Part shown: positions 10,593 through 21,415 of the stretch, one piece after another | How positions within the stretch are numbered: the first letter of the stretch is position 1 | Layout of the letters: each line of letters begins with the position of its first letter | Assembly (NCBI GenBank): GCA_029237695.1 | Contig: CM055266.1 | Span: forward strand, 13,942,858-14,006,857 | DNA length: 64,000 nucleotides | Reading direction: 5' to 3' | Origin: Conchocele bisecta | Lineage: Eukaryota > Mollusca > Bivalvia > Lucinida > Thyasiridae | Position numbers and translations under genes: made by a program | Notes under the pieces: model-generated | What the model was told of the DNA's origin: nothing | Database searches by the model: none | The model's input: only the letters and a program-made list of their open reading frames with translations

Positions 10593-11093
10593 CATTAAAG
10601 GTATATGCCCACTCAGTACGCACAAAATGTTCTTTATATCAGACATCATCTGAAACATTTTCTGGCAAAATAAACATTCATTCACCATTGCCCCATGTAT
10701 TGATTGGCATTATTATACAGTTTATATCGGACGTAAATTTCCATACTGATATCAGGGACGATAACAGTGTTTCCTTAAAATGTTAACAGACTTTGCTATT
10801 TATTCTCTGTATTTATTTCTTTATGTGCAATGATCATACTTTATAATATGTCTAAAATATCAGGTGACACATTTAATTAGTATCAATAGTTGAAAAATAT
10901 CCTGCCTCATTTGCATACGAAAATAGCCTGATACCACCGCGAGTCACTGTCATAGAAATATCACTAAATTATTATATCTGTATAGCAGGTACTCGTAATT
11001 TTTAGAACTGGTGGAATAGCGACACAATTATACACTTATTTAATTATTATAAAGAACACTCTCTGCCTACTGAGTGGGCATGTACCATTAATG
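10593..11093. mobile_element. MITE with ATGCCCACTCAGTA termini
   Basis: The left end is CATTAAAGGTATATGCCCAC and the right end is its near-complement GTGGGCATGTACCATTAATG. The length is about 500 bp and the interior is AT-rich without an ORF, so it is non-autonomous. It starts about 90 bp after exon 3. Confidence 0.7.
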
Positions 11094-11589
11094 TTTTCAT
11101 GTACACATGTCCACAATTAGTTGTGGTCTGTGGTGTACTAGAGCCTGATTGCATCCATTGATAGAAAATTTAAGATAATGGAGTAAATTTCTAATTTCCG
11201 TTTCCTTTCACACAGCATCTTGATATTCAAACATTCATTCCTCTGATGGTCCTCTAACATACTGTGACAAATCCATGTCTCTCGGACCATACACTGTCTG
11301 ATCAGGGTCTTCACCATTCGCCATTCAGTCCACGGACCATCCATTAGAAATCCAGGGTACAAACCAATTTACGATCGGGCCATTACCACATCTGGCATAC
11401 TATTTTACTATTATTTTCTTCTTCATATAAATTGCTTGGCCCTAAATGTGTTGATGGGCTGTTGAGCACCATTCAATTCCATCGGGTCATATCAGAGTGC
11501 ATGGTGATCAGGATCTACACAGGTCATGGATGAAATCTGTCTCTGACTGGAGAAAAGGGGCTTAATATGACATTTGTGACAAGTGTAGG

Positions 11590-11780
11590 CAGAGCTCCAG
11601 TTAAGGTGCGTAATTTGACCAACATGGGGTGAAATTTTTTTATTTCTTCATCAAAAATGGCAAGTTGGGAGTGCTTTAGAATCGTCTCATTGAGACGATT
11701 CTAAAGCACTCCCAATTTGCCATTTTTGATGGAGAAATAAGAAATTTACCTCTAAATTACGCATCTTAACTGGAGCTCTG
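11590..11780. mobile_element. hAT-like MITE, CAGAGCTCC termini
   Basis: The termini are CAGAGCTCCAGTTAAG and its complement ending GGAGCTCTG. AGTGTAGG occurs immediately outside both ends, an 8-bp target-site duplication as expected for hAT. The centre is a hairpin (GCTTTAGAATCGTCTC and complement). A diverged relative lies at about 43835-44218. Confidence 0.75.
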
Positions 11781-11814
11781 AGTGTAGGTCTTGATCTACT
11801 AGCACACTGCTGGT

Positions 11815-12112
11815 GGCCGAGTCACGAAACTTTGTACAACTAAAATGTGCATATGCAGCCTACGCTCAATAATGTAAATCCAATAGTCATACAAAGTTTA
11901 GTGAAACGGTCCCCCAGGTGTGTGCTAGTAGATCAAGATAAACACCTGGCGGCCGGCCGTTTCACTAAACTTTGTACGACTAAAATCGCTTCAATAAATG
12001 TAAATTCAATATTGTTTGCAAGAAAACATTGTTAGTGAGAAATTTACAGACTATCATAATTTTACACTTACAAACATTTTAGTTGTACAAAGTTTAGTAA
12101 AACGGTCCCCTG
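11815..12112. mobile_element. Two degenerate MITE family B copies in tandem
   Basis: Two rearranged B elements share ACTAAACTTTGTACGACTAA and ACAAAGTTTAGT(G/A)AAACGG. They are separated by a small hairpin made from TCTTGATCTACTAGCACAC / GTGCTAGTAGATCAAGA. Only parts of the arms survive. Confidence 0.6.
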
Positions 12113-12608
12113 CATTCTAATAAGGAACTATGCTATTTATTGGAACCATTACGTGCATTTCACTGTCAACTGAATTACAAACGGTGCAGACCCTGATCGT
12201 GGATACACAGTCTGATCTGGGTCTGCACTGGTAGTAAAGAGCATAATACTATTTCTCCAATCACAGCTACAAGTAAGAAGATGTTGTCAGATCATGGCCC
12301 AATTCCTTTAGTTCACCACAATTTCAACTACTGGATGATGGGATTGTACACACATCTTAACGCTGAATCCATTCTTAAAGGGGCATACCAGGACTTTTTG
12401 AAGAAAAAAAAATATAAAAAATTAAAACGTGTTTTCATCATGGCCCTGTGTAAAGTGGTTTAATTGAAGATATATGACGATACTAGGACTGCTGGGTTGT
12501 TTCTACATGTGTTTTCATCATGGCCCTGTGTAAAATGGTTTAATTGAAGATATATGACGATACTAGGACCACTGGGTTGTTTCTATTTTCACCCATTTAG
12601 GTACATAT

Positions 12609-13796
12609 ACTGAAAGGATAAAGAAACGCAGGGTAACAATATACGCAATCATTATTTAAATGCTTGGCCTAAAATTATGAAAACCGGTCAGGCGACTATC
12701 TTGGTCACTGTGCACCCAAACCGGTGCCTACAGTTACTCAACCGTGTAATGCACCGTACCACATAGAGAAAGTGATAAAAAGTCAAAAACACGTGCAGCA
12801 TGATGATGATAAGTTTGTCAAAACATTTTGTCATACCACTTGATACGCTTGAGGTATACACATTGTTTTCCTCTATTTACACTGAATTTATAGCTCTCAC
12901 AATCATGGTACGTCTGACGGAAGTTCAGAGGGGTCAGGCTTTTGCATTGCTAATGCAAGGTCAAACGCAACAGCAGGTTGATATGCAGTTCGGTGTGAAT
13001 GTTTCCACCATAGAACGTCTTGTCCGTCGTCTGAGAGAGACTGGAAGGGTTGCCGACCGACCGAGATCGGGACGTCCGCGCATGACGTCAAGACAGGGCT
13101 ATTCGTGTCTCCCACCTACGTAATCGCCACGTTACTGCCACTGAAACCGCTATTAACACGGTAGGCAATCATAATCGCCACATTCACCCCAAAACTGTAA
13201 GAAATCGATTGCGCGAGGTTGGTCTGCAAGCACGTCGTCCCTACGTTGGTCTGCCTCTCACTCGTGCATGTCGCGCGCGTCATATGGCTTGGTTGGCGGC
13301 ACATGCTCCCAGACGATTTCCAATGAGGCAATGGAGACGAGTCTTTTTCACAGATGAGTCCTGGTTCACTCTTTTTTGTCCGGACGGTCGACGTTGTGTA
13401 TACCGACGTCGTGGGGATAAGGGGGTGTCGGAATACCCCTTCTAATCTCGACCAACTAAGGACTGCATTGTTGGAAGAGTGGAACAATATCCCAATAAGA
13501 AGGATAAATGCACTGATGAATTCCATGCACAAGAGAATCAGGGCTGTGACAGATGCGCGAGGGGGTCATACGAGATACTGACAAAACAGTGGATTTCACT
13601 GTGTGATATTGGGGGGTACCGTCAATTGTGATTCAATTACTAATGAATTATCCGTCAAAACCTAATGCAATTTTGGTAATGTGTTGACTAAAGATGTTTT
13701 TTTAATACTCATATAAAATATTGTATATAACAGCAAACACAGCACTTTAAGTCACCTCAAATGTTTACCCTGCGTTTCTTTATCCTTTCAGTATAC
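12609..13796 (+). mobile_element. Tc1-like element with about 30-bp TIRs
   Basis: The inverted repeats TACTGAAAGGATAAAGAAAC...CAGGGTAA (left) and the complement TTACCCTG...CCTTTCAGTA (right, 13765-13796) bound a 1.19-kb element with TA at the flanks. It contains a defective transposase gene and is inserted within the MITE at 12376-14249. Confidence 0.8.
12904..13578 (+). pseudogene. Internally deleted, frameshifted Tc1-like transposase
   Basis: Starting at the ATG at 12904 it encodes a helix-turn-helix region (MVRLTEVQRGQAFAL, STIERLVRRLRETGR) and a GRPR hook-like motif. After a frame change near 13096 it continues as HPKTVRNRLREVGLQARRPY and VFFTDESWF, the first catalytic Asp. It then jumps from VSEYPF straight to LRTALLEEWNNIP and ARGGHTRY. 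The stretch that normally holds the second and third catalytic residues (around D-N-x-P and D-x-N-P-I-E) is absent. The gene is therefore dead both by frameshift and by loss of two of the three DDE/D residues. The C-terminus matches the fragment at 2-130. Confidence 0.85.
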
Positions 13797-13896
13797 ATAT
13801 TGAATTTCATATCTTGTGTTCAACAAGATAGAAAATCGGAAACCTATGTACCGATATCGGTGACAATTCAAAAACCCAGCAGTCCTAGTATCGTCA

Positions 13897-14160
13897 TTTA
13901 TCCTGTCAACACAGTGCGTATGTGCCGTGAAACATGGTGCCGTGAAACATTTTTAATATCCTGTCAATACGACCTAATCACTGCGTATGAATATGTGCGG
14001 TGGCTGGGGTTATTATTTTGCATTTTAAAGCCATTTGTAGGTGTTGACGGGATAAATAGAATAGTAGGTTAGTGCCGTGAATGGGAAAAATTTTCAAGCG
14101 CGGCACAGAAAGCCTTGCCAGATATTTTTTCCCATTCACAGCACTGACCTACTATTCTCT
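13897..14160. mobile_element. Small nested element (family T)
   Basis: It begins ATCCTGTCAACACAGTGCGTATGTGCCGTGAAACA and ends with a hairpin formed by GTAGGTTAGTGCCGTGAATG and its complement. The same unit occurs in the opposite orientation at about 49094-49385. It splits the right arm of the outer MITE and is younger than that element. Confidence 0.6.
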
Positions 14161-14250
14161 ATATGTCTTCAATTAAACCACTTTACACAGGGCAATGATG
14201 AAAACACGTTTTTATTTGTATCAAAAAATACTGATATGCCACTTTAAAGG

Positions 14251-14400
14251 TTAATCCTACTGGGATTCATACCTGCAGCCTGCAGCCAAGTGATATGGTG
14301 TCGTAAGGGTTTCAGAACATATTAGCACCCCAACCACCATGCAGGTACATTGCCGGCTGTTATGGCCTTGAATGGACGTAAAACCCTAACCAAACCAACC
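14251..14400 (+). repeat. SINE-like 3' tail fragment
   Basis: Ends in GTTATGGCCTTGAATGGACGTAAAACCC followed by TAACCAAACCAACC, a tail type seen in molluscan SINEs. It abuts exon 4 with only about 30 bp before the acceptor. The 5' promoter part is not clear. Confidence 0.4.
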
Positions 14401-14429
14401 TCAACATCTCTACATTTCTGTGTTCTCAG

Positions 14430-14709
14430 ACCAAGACCGTCTACCAATGGATCGAACCTCGGATCTGTCAGCCATCTCTGGCCGCGTCCGTGAAACTGCC
14501 CGCAGACCTAGCCCCGGAATCGTGCCGCCCGTGCAACCCCGGCAATCACCTGGTCAACAACACCTGCGTGTACTGCCCGCAGGACTACAGGTCCGACGGC
14601 AACGAGTGTGTCAAGTGTGACGCGTCAACCTCGCCCGATTACACGTTCATATTCCAGAACTGGAACAGTATTCCCGATAATATTGTGACAACGTGTGTCT
14701 CATTCTCAG
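14430..14709 (+). CDS. ELAPOR1/2: ELAPOR-family exon 4, Cys-rich repeats
   Basis: The acceptor is GTGTTCTCAG and the donor TTCTCAG|GTGAGC; 280 nt, phase 0 in and 1 out. It begins TKTVYQWIEPRICQPSLAAS, matching the family YKWAKPKIC. It continues with C-x2-C knuckles CRPCNPGNH, CVYCPQDY and CVKCDAS as in TNFR/EGF-receptor-like repeats, then YTFIFQNWNSIPDN, corresponding to EYKWWNTLPTN. One N-glycosylation sequon (NNT) is present. A GC-richer coding bias than the surrounding introns also marks it as a real exon. It encodes the second cysteine-rich block of the lumenal domain. Confidence 0.95.
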
Positions 14710-15137
14710 GTGAGCGTTGTTACTTAGAGCATGTGGTTACACAACTCTGTTACTCTCTTAGCTTGATATAATTTGGCATTTTCGCTTAACCAGTATAGAA
14801 AAATTGTGAAATTTCTTTTCTTTTGTTCTGAAATATTATACCATACCATTTAGAAAGATGTTCTCATTATAGACGCAATTCCACGATAATAGAAAGTGAG
14901 ACATATTAGTCACAATTTCGGCGTCGGCGTCATCGGTGTGGCGTCGTAAATATCTGTGACATAGCCAAATCTCTTGATCCATTAGTCGGATCATACCAAA
15001 CTTCCTCACATTGATAACTATCCACAGTATCATTCGGTTGATCTTGACCTTGCATTTGCTACTAGTTTTGACAAATGTATTTGATAATAATGATGAAATA
15101 AAATATTTGTAAGCTATTTTTTATGCAATTTCGGTAG
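14710..15137. other. Intron sequence, no feature recognised
   Basis: AT-rich intron following the exon 4 donor. It contains fragments such as CGTCGGCGTCATCGGTGTGGCGTCG that resemble pieces of other noncoding repeats in the window, but no complete element or coding sequence. Confidence 0.4.
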
Positions 15138-15935
15138 AGCCGGAGGCATGGAGTGTTTGGGCTGTGTGTCCGTGTGTCCATGTGTCCTGCACATTAAGAA
15201 GTTTGCCAGAGTTTCGAAATTCTGTTATAACTTCTATCGCTTGAAGGATTACGTAAATATTTCAACACAGTATACCTGTGGACAAATGCCACACATCCAT
15301 GCTGCCCTTAATATGACCTTGACCTTTTGACCTTGACAACTTTGAACTTTTCCCCACATTAAGAAGTTTGCCGGAGTTTCTCAATTCACAATTCTGTCAC
15401 AACTTCTATATTCCTTGAAGGATTACTTAAATATTTCAACACAGCATACTTGTGGACAAATGCCACACATTCATGCTGCCCTTAATATGACCTTGACAAC
15501 TTTTAACTTTTTCCCACATTAAGTTCGCCGGAGTTTCTAAATTCTGTCAAAACTTCTATATCTCTTGAAGGATTACTTAAATAGTTCAACACAGCATTCT
15601 TGTAGACAAATGCCGCACATCTATACTGCCCTTAATTTGACCTTGACCTTTGAACCTTGACAACTTTGAATTGTTCACACATTAAGAAGTTTGTCGGAGC
15701 TTCTCATTTCTTTCATAACTTCTATATCCCTTGATGGATTACTTTAATATTTCAATACATCATACTTGTGGACAAATTCCACACATCAACACTGCCGTTA
15801 ATATGATATTGACCTTTTGACCTTCATAAATGTGCTTGTGAATACTTATCACTTTGGTTAATTAACTTTGTCACAGTTTGTCTAAACTGCCACCAGGCAC
15901 ATTTTGTGCCGTCAGGCGACAGGCGACATGTTTTT
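15138..15935 (+). repeat. Noncoding repeat module with about four 155-bp tandem units (family N)
   Basis: Starts GTAGAGCCGGAGGCATGGAG and GTCCGTGTGTCC. It then repeats a unit with ACATTAAGAAGTTTGCCGGA, TTCTGTCATAACTTCTATAT, CTTGAAGGATTACTTAAATA and CTGCCCTTAATATGACCTTG near 15185, 15355, 15520 and 15680, and ends at a GGCACA/TGTGCC hairpin and CAGGCGACAGGCGACATG. A second module of the same family lies at 40331-40790. Noncoding. Confidence 0.6.
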
Positions 15936-16305
15936 TATCATTTAAAATTGTGGAAAGTTTGTTGATGAATAGACGTCAAATTACATCTGACTCCTAACTT
16001 TGGCATAAACTTGCCCTGCTGATATTGTGACCTGACCTTTGTGACCTTGACCTTCGTGGCGATCGCCTCGTATAGTGGGTGATACATTCCCTGGTGATAG
16101 CCTTGTTAATTTAAAGAAAATAATTTAGTAACCATTGATTGCCAAACATGTTTTACTAATTCCCAATTTTTTGCATGCAACTTATATGTACAATTAGGTT
16201 CAGAAATATGATACAAATCTTCAATTAAACTATTTTTTCCTATTCTGTTTCATCACTTTCTATACATATCTGTGACCCAATGCCTTTAAAGCGGTATCTG
16301 ATGTG
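15936..16305. other. Intron sequence, no feature recognised
   Basis: About 370 bp of AT-rich sequence. I see no ORF, no RNA gene and no clear repeat beyond short GACCTTGACC-type words shared with the neighbouring module. Confidence 0.35.
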
Positions 16306-16312
16306 GTATTAA

Positions 16313-16448
16313 GCAGGGATTCCGCTGGGGAAAATAAAAAAATCTCCACTTCAAAGAAAAATAAATAAAAAAAATCAAAAAAAAAAGAAAAAGAATAACT
16401 AATAGGATAAAAATAAACAATTGGCGATAAACAATTACAATCCCTGGT
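16313..16448. mobile_element. hAT-like MITE, CAGGGATTCCGCTGG termini (copy 1)
   Basis: The left end CAGGGATTCCGCTGGGGAAA and the right end CAATCCCTGG share inverted CAGGGATT/AATCCCTG ends. The interior is A-rich. A better-preserved relative is at 27923-28084, where the right end reads GCCAGCGGAATCCCTGG. Confidence 0.6.
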
Positions 16449-16649
16449 ACATGTATTAAGAGCATTCTGTGGTTTCAATGCTGGAATCACATTGTGATTT
16501 TACTCCTCAATTTGAGCTTCCCCGTATAACTAATTCCCTTGTTGTAAAACTAATTCAATCAATCTGTCAATGGAATACTATATCAATAAACCCTGGCTTA
16601 TTAGCTCTATGAACTGAGGCATACATTGCGGTGTTTGCGATCAGTGGGT

Positions 16650-17330
16650 GGCAGGTGTGAGTATGCGATGGGTAATTTAATGATCGGGATTCATCCTTAC
16701 TGGAATCGCAGTAGCCTATTTCACCAACATTGCAAAGTATACTTATCTAGCAAAGTATACTTTGAGAGAGAAATTTTCAATTTAAGGATAAATTTATTAA
16801 CTGAATAACTGTATACTGAATTTATTACATTTTGGCTGTGATAATGTAATAAATTGAGTATAATAATTCTGCATACCTTTACTCATCAAATACATGCAGT
16901 CGTTAGTTCTATATGAAATAATGCATTTCGGGAATAATAAATGATTACTCCCTCAAAGTATACTTTACTAGATAAGTATACTTTGCAATTTTGATGAAAT
17001 CGGCTACTGGTTTGGCCCACAAGTACGTCTTTGGATTTCTTGTATTTGAAACTTTAATCTGGTACCCCTTTTAAGAGTAATCCTATCGTTATTACTTTTC
17101 GGGGAAGGGGCCAAGTGACTTTGGTGTGGTATGGACCGGGCACCAGGTCAGGTTATTCTAATTTCAGGGTTGAATATATATTTTATCTCGATGTAAATAT
17201 TCCGTTCTGATTTTGGGATTTTCCCCCCAATGCAGCAGGTTAAAACGGGATTGAACCCGTTGGCCCGGCCTTAAATTACCTTAGCTGTCGATAGGCCTTT
17301 AAACACCAATAAACAAACAAACAAACATAG
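16650..17330 (+). repeat. SINE-like family F copy, split by MITE A
   Basis: The 5' part GATCGGGATTCATCCTTACT ends at GGAATCG, and the copy resumes at 17009 with GTTTGGCCCACAAGTACGTC. It ends in TGTCGATAGGCCTTTAAACA followed by AACAAACAAACAAAC. The MITE A at 16710-17008 is the younger insertion. Confidence 0.65.
16710..17008. mobile_element. MITE family A copy 2
   Basis: The ends are GTAGCCTATTTCACCAACAT and TTGATGAAATCGGCTAC. TTGCAAAGTATACTT follows inside both ends, and the central palindrome is built on ATTTATTACATT and TGTGATAATGTAATAAAT. Confidence 0.8.
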
Positions 17331-17386
17331 TGTGAAATTTGCCTGCATATCAGTGCTGTCTGTTACAGCCTACATTGTATCGTAAT

Positions 17387-17795
17387 CAGAGCTCCGGATA
17401 AGCTGCGTATTTGCTTAAATACCCAATTAGAATTGCCAAAAAAAAAAAAAACCCAATTAAAATCAGAAGTAGCGAGTATCAAAAAGCAATACAAAATTGG
17501 TGGTACCTTTATCGTGCTGCAGAAAACAATAAACACACAAATATAGCATAATTTTCTTATTTTCCATGAAAACATATCTTGGTATTTCATTAGAATTGTC
17601 TCCAAGGAGACAATTCTAATGAAATGCCAAGACATGTTTTCATTTCAAAGCAAACTATTCAATAATTGCTGTCTGTTGATGTGTAAACAGTAGCGTGGTT
17701 TTATTTTACCTAATTAAAATTTTGAAATACCCAATTGCTTCAGAAATGATGGAGTGACAATACTCAATTACTAATTCCTTATCTGGAGCATTGTT
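17387..17795. mobile_element. MITE family C copy 1
   Basis: Left end AGAGCTCCGGATAAGCTGCG, right end TTCCTTATCTGGAGC. The middle is a near-perfect hairpin of GGTATTTCATTAGAATTGTC and its complement GACAATTCTAATGAAATGCC flanked by ATGTTTTCAT words. Copies are at about 20740-21075, 30280-30645 and 34580-34978. Non-autonomous. Confidence 0.8.
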
Positions 17796-17809
17796 GTAAT
17801 GACCCTAAA

Positions 17810-17882
17810 TATTTCTACACCATTTGTTTTAGGAAAACCCTATATACCGGTAATAGGGCTTTCCTAAAACAAATTGTATACA
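17810..17882. repeat. Hairpin repeat around TAGGAAAACCCTAT
   Basis: CATTTGTTTTAGGAAAACCC is followed after ATATACCGGTAA by its complement GGGCTTTCCTAAAACAAAT, forming a stem of about 25 bp. Probably a small MITE. Confidence 0.5.
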
Positions 17883-18261
17883 AATATATTGTTATTGCGA
17901 TAAATCAACAACCATACTAACTTTAAACATTCGGTCACTCTTGTGTTGTGGGAAACCATGTATTCTATGTTTCTATGTGTTTCCTAGAATACAATGTGTC
18001 GGAATATTTAAGGTTATTACAGCACTTTGTTTACAATTAATTTACTGAATAGACCATACTGTTGTCATCACTACGACCAGATCCAAAGTATACTGTGTGA
18101 ACGCGCAAATGCTGAAAGGACTGACTCTTTTTCTGGCCTGCGGCCCATATACAATCGCTTATTATGTCCATTTTCTTTTCATCAATGTGGCCCTGGTTCG
18201 ATTCTTGACCGGGGCTGTGTGTGAGATTGTATGGTGGTCGCCAGACCGGACAAGTGAATTT

Positions 18262-18838
18262 CATCTATAGTCTGTTTCACGAAAGCTGCTCAAATTTTAC
18301 GGCTATATAGACAATTCAAAAACAATATTATTTTCGATAATATTAAATTAAAGGAAAATTTAAGAATGAGCCTTCTTTTTATTTCGTTAAATTTGGTCAA
18401 ATATTGATTTTATTGCAAAAACCAAATTTCCCCATGTTAAATCCCCATAGACATCTTCACTCCGTGAAGATGTCTATGGGGATTTAAAATGGGGAAATTT
18501 TTTTGAATTTTAGAAATACTGCACCGATTTTTAAAATTTAGCTTTTGTTTTCTTAGTTAGATCATATCCAAGCTATCTAGCTAGGTTTCGTAGTCAATTT
18601 CCAAAAAAAAATGTTTTTTGACTCCTCCCACAAGTCCTCTACCTCTTTTTCCCCCATGTTAAATTCCCATAGACAAATCAATTTTTCGTAATAAAATCAA
18701 TATTTGACCGAATTTCACGAAATAAAAAGAAGGCTCATTCTTAAATTTTCCTTTAATTTAATATTATCGAAAATAGTATTGTTTTCGAATTGTTTATATG
18801 GGCGTAAAATTTGGGCAGCTTTCGTGAAACAGACAGTA
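18262..18838. mobile_element. MITE family D copy 1
   Basis: The left end CTGTTTCACGAAAGCTGC and right end GCAGCTTTCGTGAAACAGAC are inverted. Longer inverted stretches follow, including GAATGAGCCTTCTTTTTATT, and the centre is the hairpin CCCCATAGACATCTTCAC / GTGAAGATGTCTATGGGG. A second copy is at 62045-62600; diverged pieces lie at 63480-63600. Confidence 0.8.
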
Positions 18839-19054
18839 GGTTCTCCAGTTTCCTCCTACATTAAGGATCACCCGTATGCCTCCATCTGTCCCAATTATAT
18901 AAGTGCTCCCGTGCTTGTTTGTGAACTCTAGTCACACGACAGTTGGTCAAAATGTCGAAATCAAACACGTTTAAATATTTCAGGTTTCAACTTGAATTCG
19001 CCACAAATTGCAATAATGCGCGATCGTTGGCAATCCGACTCTAGAATAAATAAA

Positions 19055-19262
19055 GTTTAACCCTTTCAACACCACAGGCCTGTATAGTAGTGGTATTGGT
19101 AAAATGTGTATAGCCAGATGAGCCGGCTCGTAAATAATTTTTGAGAACAAAAACACCCCCTTTTCATAAATGGACTAGTCTGAAAATTATTTTGTGACTG
19201 TTGGATTGGTTGCAAAATTAACATAATCAAATTCATTCACGTTACTTAGGGGTGAAATGGTT
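19055..19262. mobile_element. MITE family H copy 1
   Basis: Begins TTTAACCCTTTCAACACCAC and ends in GGGGTGAAATGGTTAAA, an imperfect inverted repeat, with CATAAATGGACTAGTCTGAAAATTATTTTGTGA inside. It ends only about 30 bp before the acceptor of exon 5. Family members are at 21848-22068 and, partial, at 48978-49092 and 62930-63090. Confidence 0.6.
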
Positions 19263-19293
19263 AAAATAACTTGTCTGCTTATGAATTCACCAG

Positions 19294-19511
19294 ATTCCGA
19301 CTGTAACAACGACACAAAATGGCTGCCGTTCGGCGACCACATCGAGTCGCACTTCTCGCGGGATGAGATCGCATACCTGGTGATCCAGATCCATGTGGAA
19401 GGGTTCCGCTCGGAGGGCGCTGTGTCGTCGGGGGGATCCGCCTCTGTCGGCCAGCTTATCGTCACCTTCGAGACCAGCTGTACCGGCTATTGTCAGCTCG
19501 TGCTCCTGAGT
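19294..19511 (+). CDS. ELAPOR1/2: ELAPOR-family exon 5, central module
   Basis: The acceptor is TTCACCAG and the donor CTGAGT|GTAAAT; phase 1 in, 0 out, 218 nt. The product reads DSDCNNDTKWLPFGDHIESH, then EIAYLVIQIHVEGFR and GQLIVTFETSCTGYCQLVLL. It aligns with the family GWEVAGDHI, LVVPGFRPP and RITFVFETLCSVNCELYFM. The GDHI, PGF/EGF and FETxC landmarks are all there. One sequon (NDT). It encodes a beta-rich central lumenal module. The GC-rich third positions contrast with the AT-rich introns. Confidence 0.95.
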
Positions 19512-19564
19512 GTAAATATACCAGCAGATACAATATATGGATGATCTTACAGGAGTGATTCATG

Positions 19565-19895
19565 TTTAACCCTTAGACCGCTACACACAACAATTGTCGT
19601 CTGCTGTTGCTTTTATATCATGCCTTATTTCTCAATAAAACATGGTTCGACAGCACTTCAGAATCATTTCCAATGTCGTCTGCTGTTGCTTTTATATCTT
19701 GTCTTATTTCTCAATAAAAACATGGTTTGACAGCACTTCAGAATCATTTCCAATGGAAATGATTCTGAAGTGCTGTCAAAGCATGTTGTAAATTATTCTA
19801 AAGTGCTCTCAAAGTATGTTTTTGATGACAAAATTGGAAAATAGAAAATAAACAGCAGACGAAAAAAAATTAAGATAGCGGTGTAAGGGTTAATA
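19565..19895. mobile_element. MITE family G copy 1
   Basis: The termini are TTTAACCCTTAGACCGCTAC and AGCGGTGTAAGGGTTAA. Next come GTCGTCTGCTG / CAGCAGAC and a perfect central hairpin CAGAATCATTTCCAATGGAAATGATTCTG. The left flank segment is duplicated once. Other copies are at 27565-27732, 45853-46040 and 52830-53045. Confidence 0.75.
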
Positions 19896-20149
19896 TGATA
19901 TTTTTATTAAACTTGATTTTATAAGAAAGAAACTGGGCTATATATTACTGTCAGCTTATGTTTCTTACTGTAAGTATGCACAGCAAATCCTATATAGAGA
20001 GGATCTTACATGAGTTATGGTTTAATATAGTATTTTATTAAACAAGTTTATTGATTTCATTAGAAATGAGGCTATATAGTATTAGTACTCAGGGTATGGG
20101 ATCACATGGCCTTTTGTTTACACTTGATTAATGGCGGCACCCATGAGGT

Positions 20150-20480
20150 CTCGGATAAGTCTTATTTTTATGTGGCATTTAGTGTTACCCTTGTCCGTCC
20201 GTCCCATCCATCCCGTCCGTCCTTCCGTACGTCTGTCACCAACCTTGTAACTCATAAAGCTTTTAAACCATACTACATGCAGACCTGAAACTGGTTACGT
20301 AGCTTCTTTGAGTAGATGCACAAAGTTTATTTTGATTTTTATTTGACTCCCCTGGTCATAGATTATCTCCCCTTTTTGCCTCGTTTACTATCTATGAACA
20401 CATTTTCCAGTTCATCAACATGACTGCGGTTTCTTCCTTTAATGATGACCATGTTCCAGCAGTTAACACTACAAGTCCTC
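20150..20480 (+). repeat. GTCCGTCC-type bivalve repeat fragment
   Basis: Carries GGCATTTAGTGTTACCCTTG, then a CCGTCCGTCCCATCC run and later CTATCTCCCCTTTTTGCC. The same start occurs at 35095 (GGGGGCATTTAGTGTTACCA). Noncoding; the open frame here is made by the simple CCGTCC run. Confidence 0.45.
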
Positions 20481-20524
20481 CAAAACCAAATTTAGCAGCA
20501 TATAGTTAGTTAATCTGAACATTC

Positions 20525-20595
20525 TGCAAAGAAATTTGAATCGGACGACGGAATTAAACATTGTTTAAACTTGGTCCGATTCAAATTTCTCTCGT
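20525..20595. repeat. Hairpin repeat AGAAATTTGAATCGGAC
   Basis: AAGAAATTTGAATCGGACGA is followed after about 30 bp by TCGTCC-like GGTCCGATTCAAATTTCT, forming a stem of about 18 bp. No coding features. Confidence 0.45.
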
Positions 20596-20739
20596 ATAAA
20601 CTATGCACTTTATGCATTTTTTCATTCTGGTTGGGGACAACTCACAGTTTATTATTCAGATTAAACAACAAAACATAATATATTTTATTCAGTACAATAA
20701 CATACAGGAAATAACAATAAATAAATTGACCCTCCAATA

Positions 20740-21075
20740 GGTTATTTTTTTCCGTATGACACTGCCGTACTGTTTACTCTTCAACATACAGCAATTATTG
20801 AATAGTTTGCTTTGGAATGAAAACATGTCTTGGCATTTCATGAGAATTGTCTCTTTGGAGACAATTCTAATGAAATACCAAGATATGTTTTCATGGAAAA
20901 TAAGAAAAATATGCTACATTTGTGGTCTGTTTATTGTTCTCTGCAGCATGATAAATGTACCACAAATTTTGTATTGCTTTTTGATACTCGCTACTTCTGA
21001 TTTTATTTGGGTTTTTGGCAATTTTAATTGGGTATTTAAGCAAATATGCAGCTTATCTGGAGCCCTGCGACTTGT
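20740..21075. mobile_element. MITE family C copy 2
   Basis: Contains CAATTATTGAATAGTTTGCT, the GGCATTTCATGAGAATTGTC / GACAATTCTAATGAAATACC hairpin, and ends in AGCAAATATGCAGCTTATCTGGAGC. The left end is eroded. The repeat-internal open frame of 109 codons is not a gene. Confidence 0.75.
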
Positions 21076-21278
21076 CGCAGTCTAAACCCAGTATTTTTTT
21101 GTCCCCTCAGTATGGATGTGTCATTGATTCTAATAATCCTTGCTGTTAAACACCTACAGATGAGGCAATATCCATTCCACTGGTCTTTCGGATGAGAATT
21201 GGAACCAAGATCCTGTCTTTACAAATACCCTAGATGTTGCTGGCATGTTAAACCCTTTCATCTGTTTTTATTTGCCAG

Positions 21279-21346
21279 GATGAGAGTGGAGACAAACAAG
21301 ACGTGCTCAACTCGTGGGAGGGAACGCAGGCTAAACAGAAATATGT
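21279..21346 (+). CDS. ELAPOR1/2: ELAPOR-family exon 6
   Basis: The acceptor is TATTTGCCAG and the donor TATGT|GTGAGT; 68 nt, phase 0 in and 2 out. It reads DESGDKQDVLNSWEGTQAKQ then KYV, aligned with the family TNTPVETWKGSKGKQSYT. The number of residues between the last Cys of exon 5 and the conserved Trp is the same (20) as in my remembered vertebrate sequence. The other open frame over this exon is a shadow. Confidence 0.9.
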
Positions 21347-21415
21347 GTGAGTAACCTGCGTAGCTACTGTCTGTCCCACGTTTTGCTGCCGACGAAATTT
21401 TGGCTATTAAACACA

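Larger units (their letters stand above)
12376..14249. mobile_element. Outer MITE of a three-layer nested transposon
   Basis: The ends are TTAAAGGGGCATACCAG and, inverted, GATATGCCACTTTAAAG. The left arm carries GTTTTCATCATGGCCCTGTG and GACGATACTAGGACTGCTGG (the left segment partly duplicated at 12430 and 12510). The right arm carries CAGCAGTCCTAGTATCGTCA and the complement of the former. A Tc1-like element (12609-13796) sits in the middle and another small element (about 13897-14160) splits the right arm. No own transposase is seen. Confidence 0.65.
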
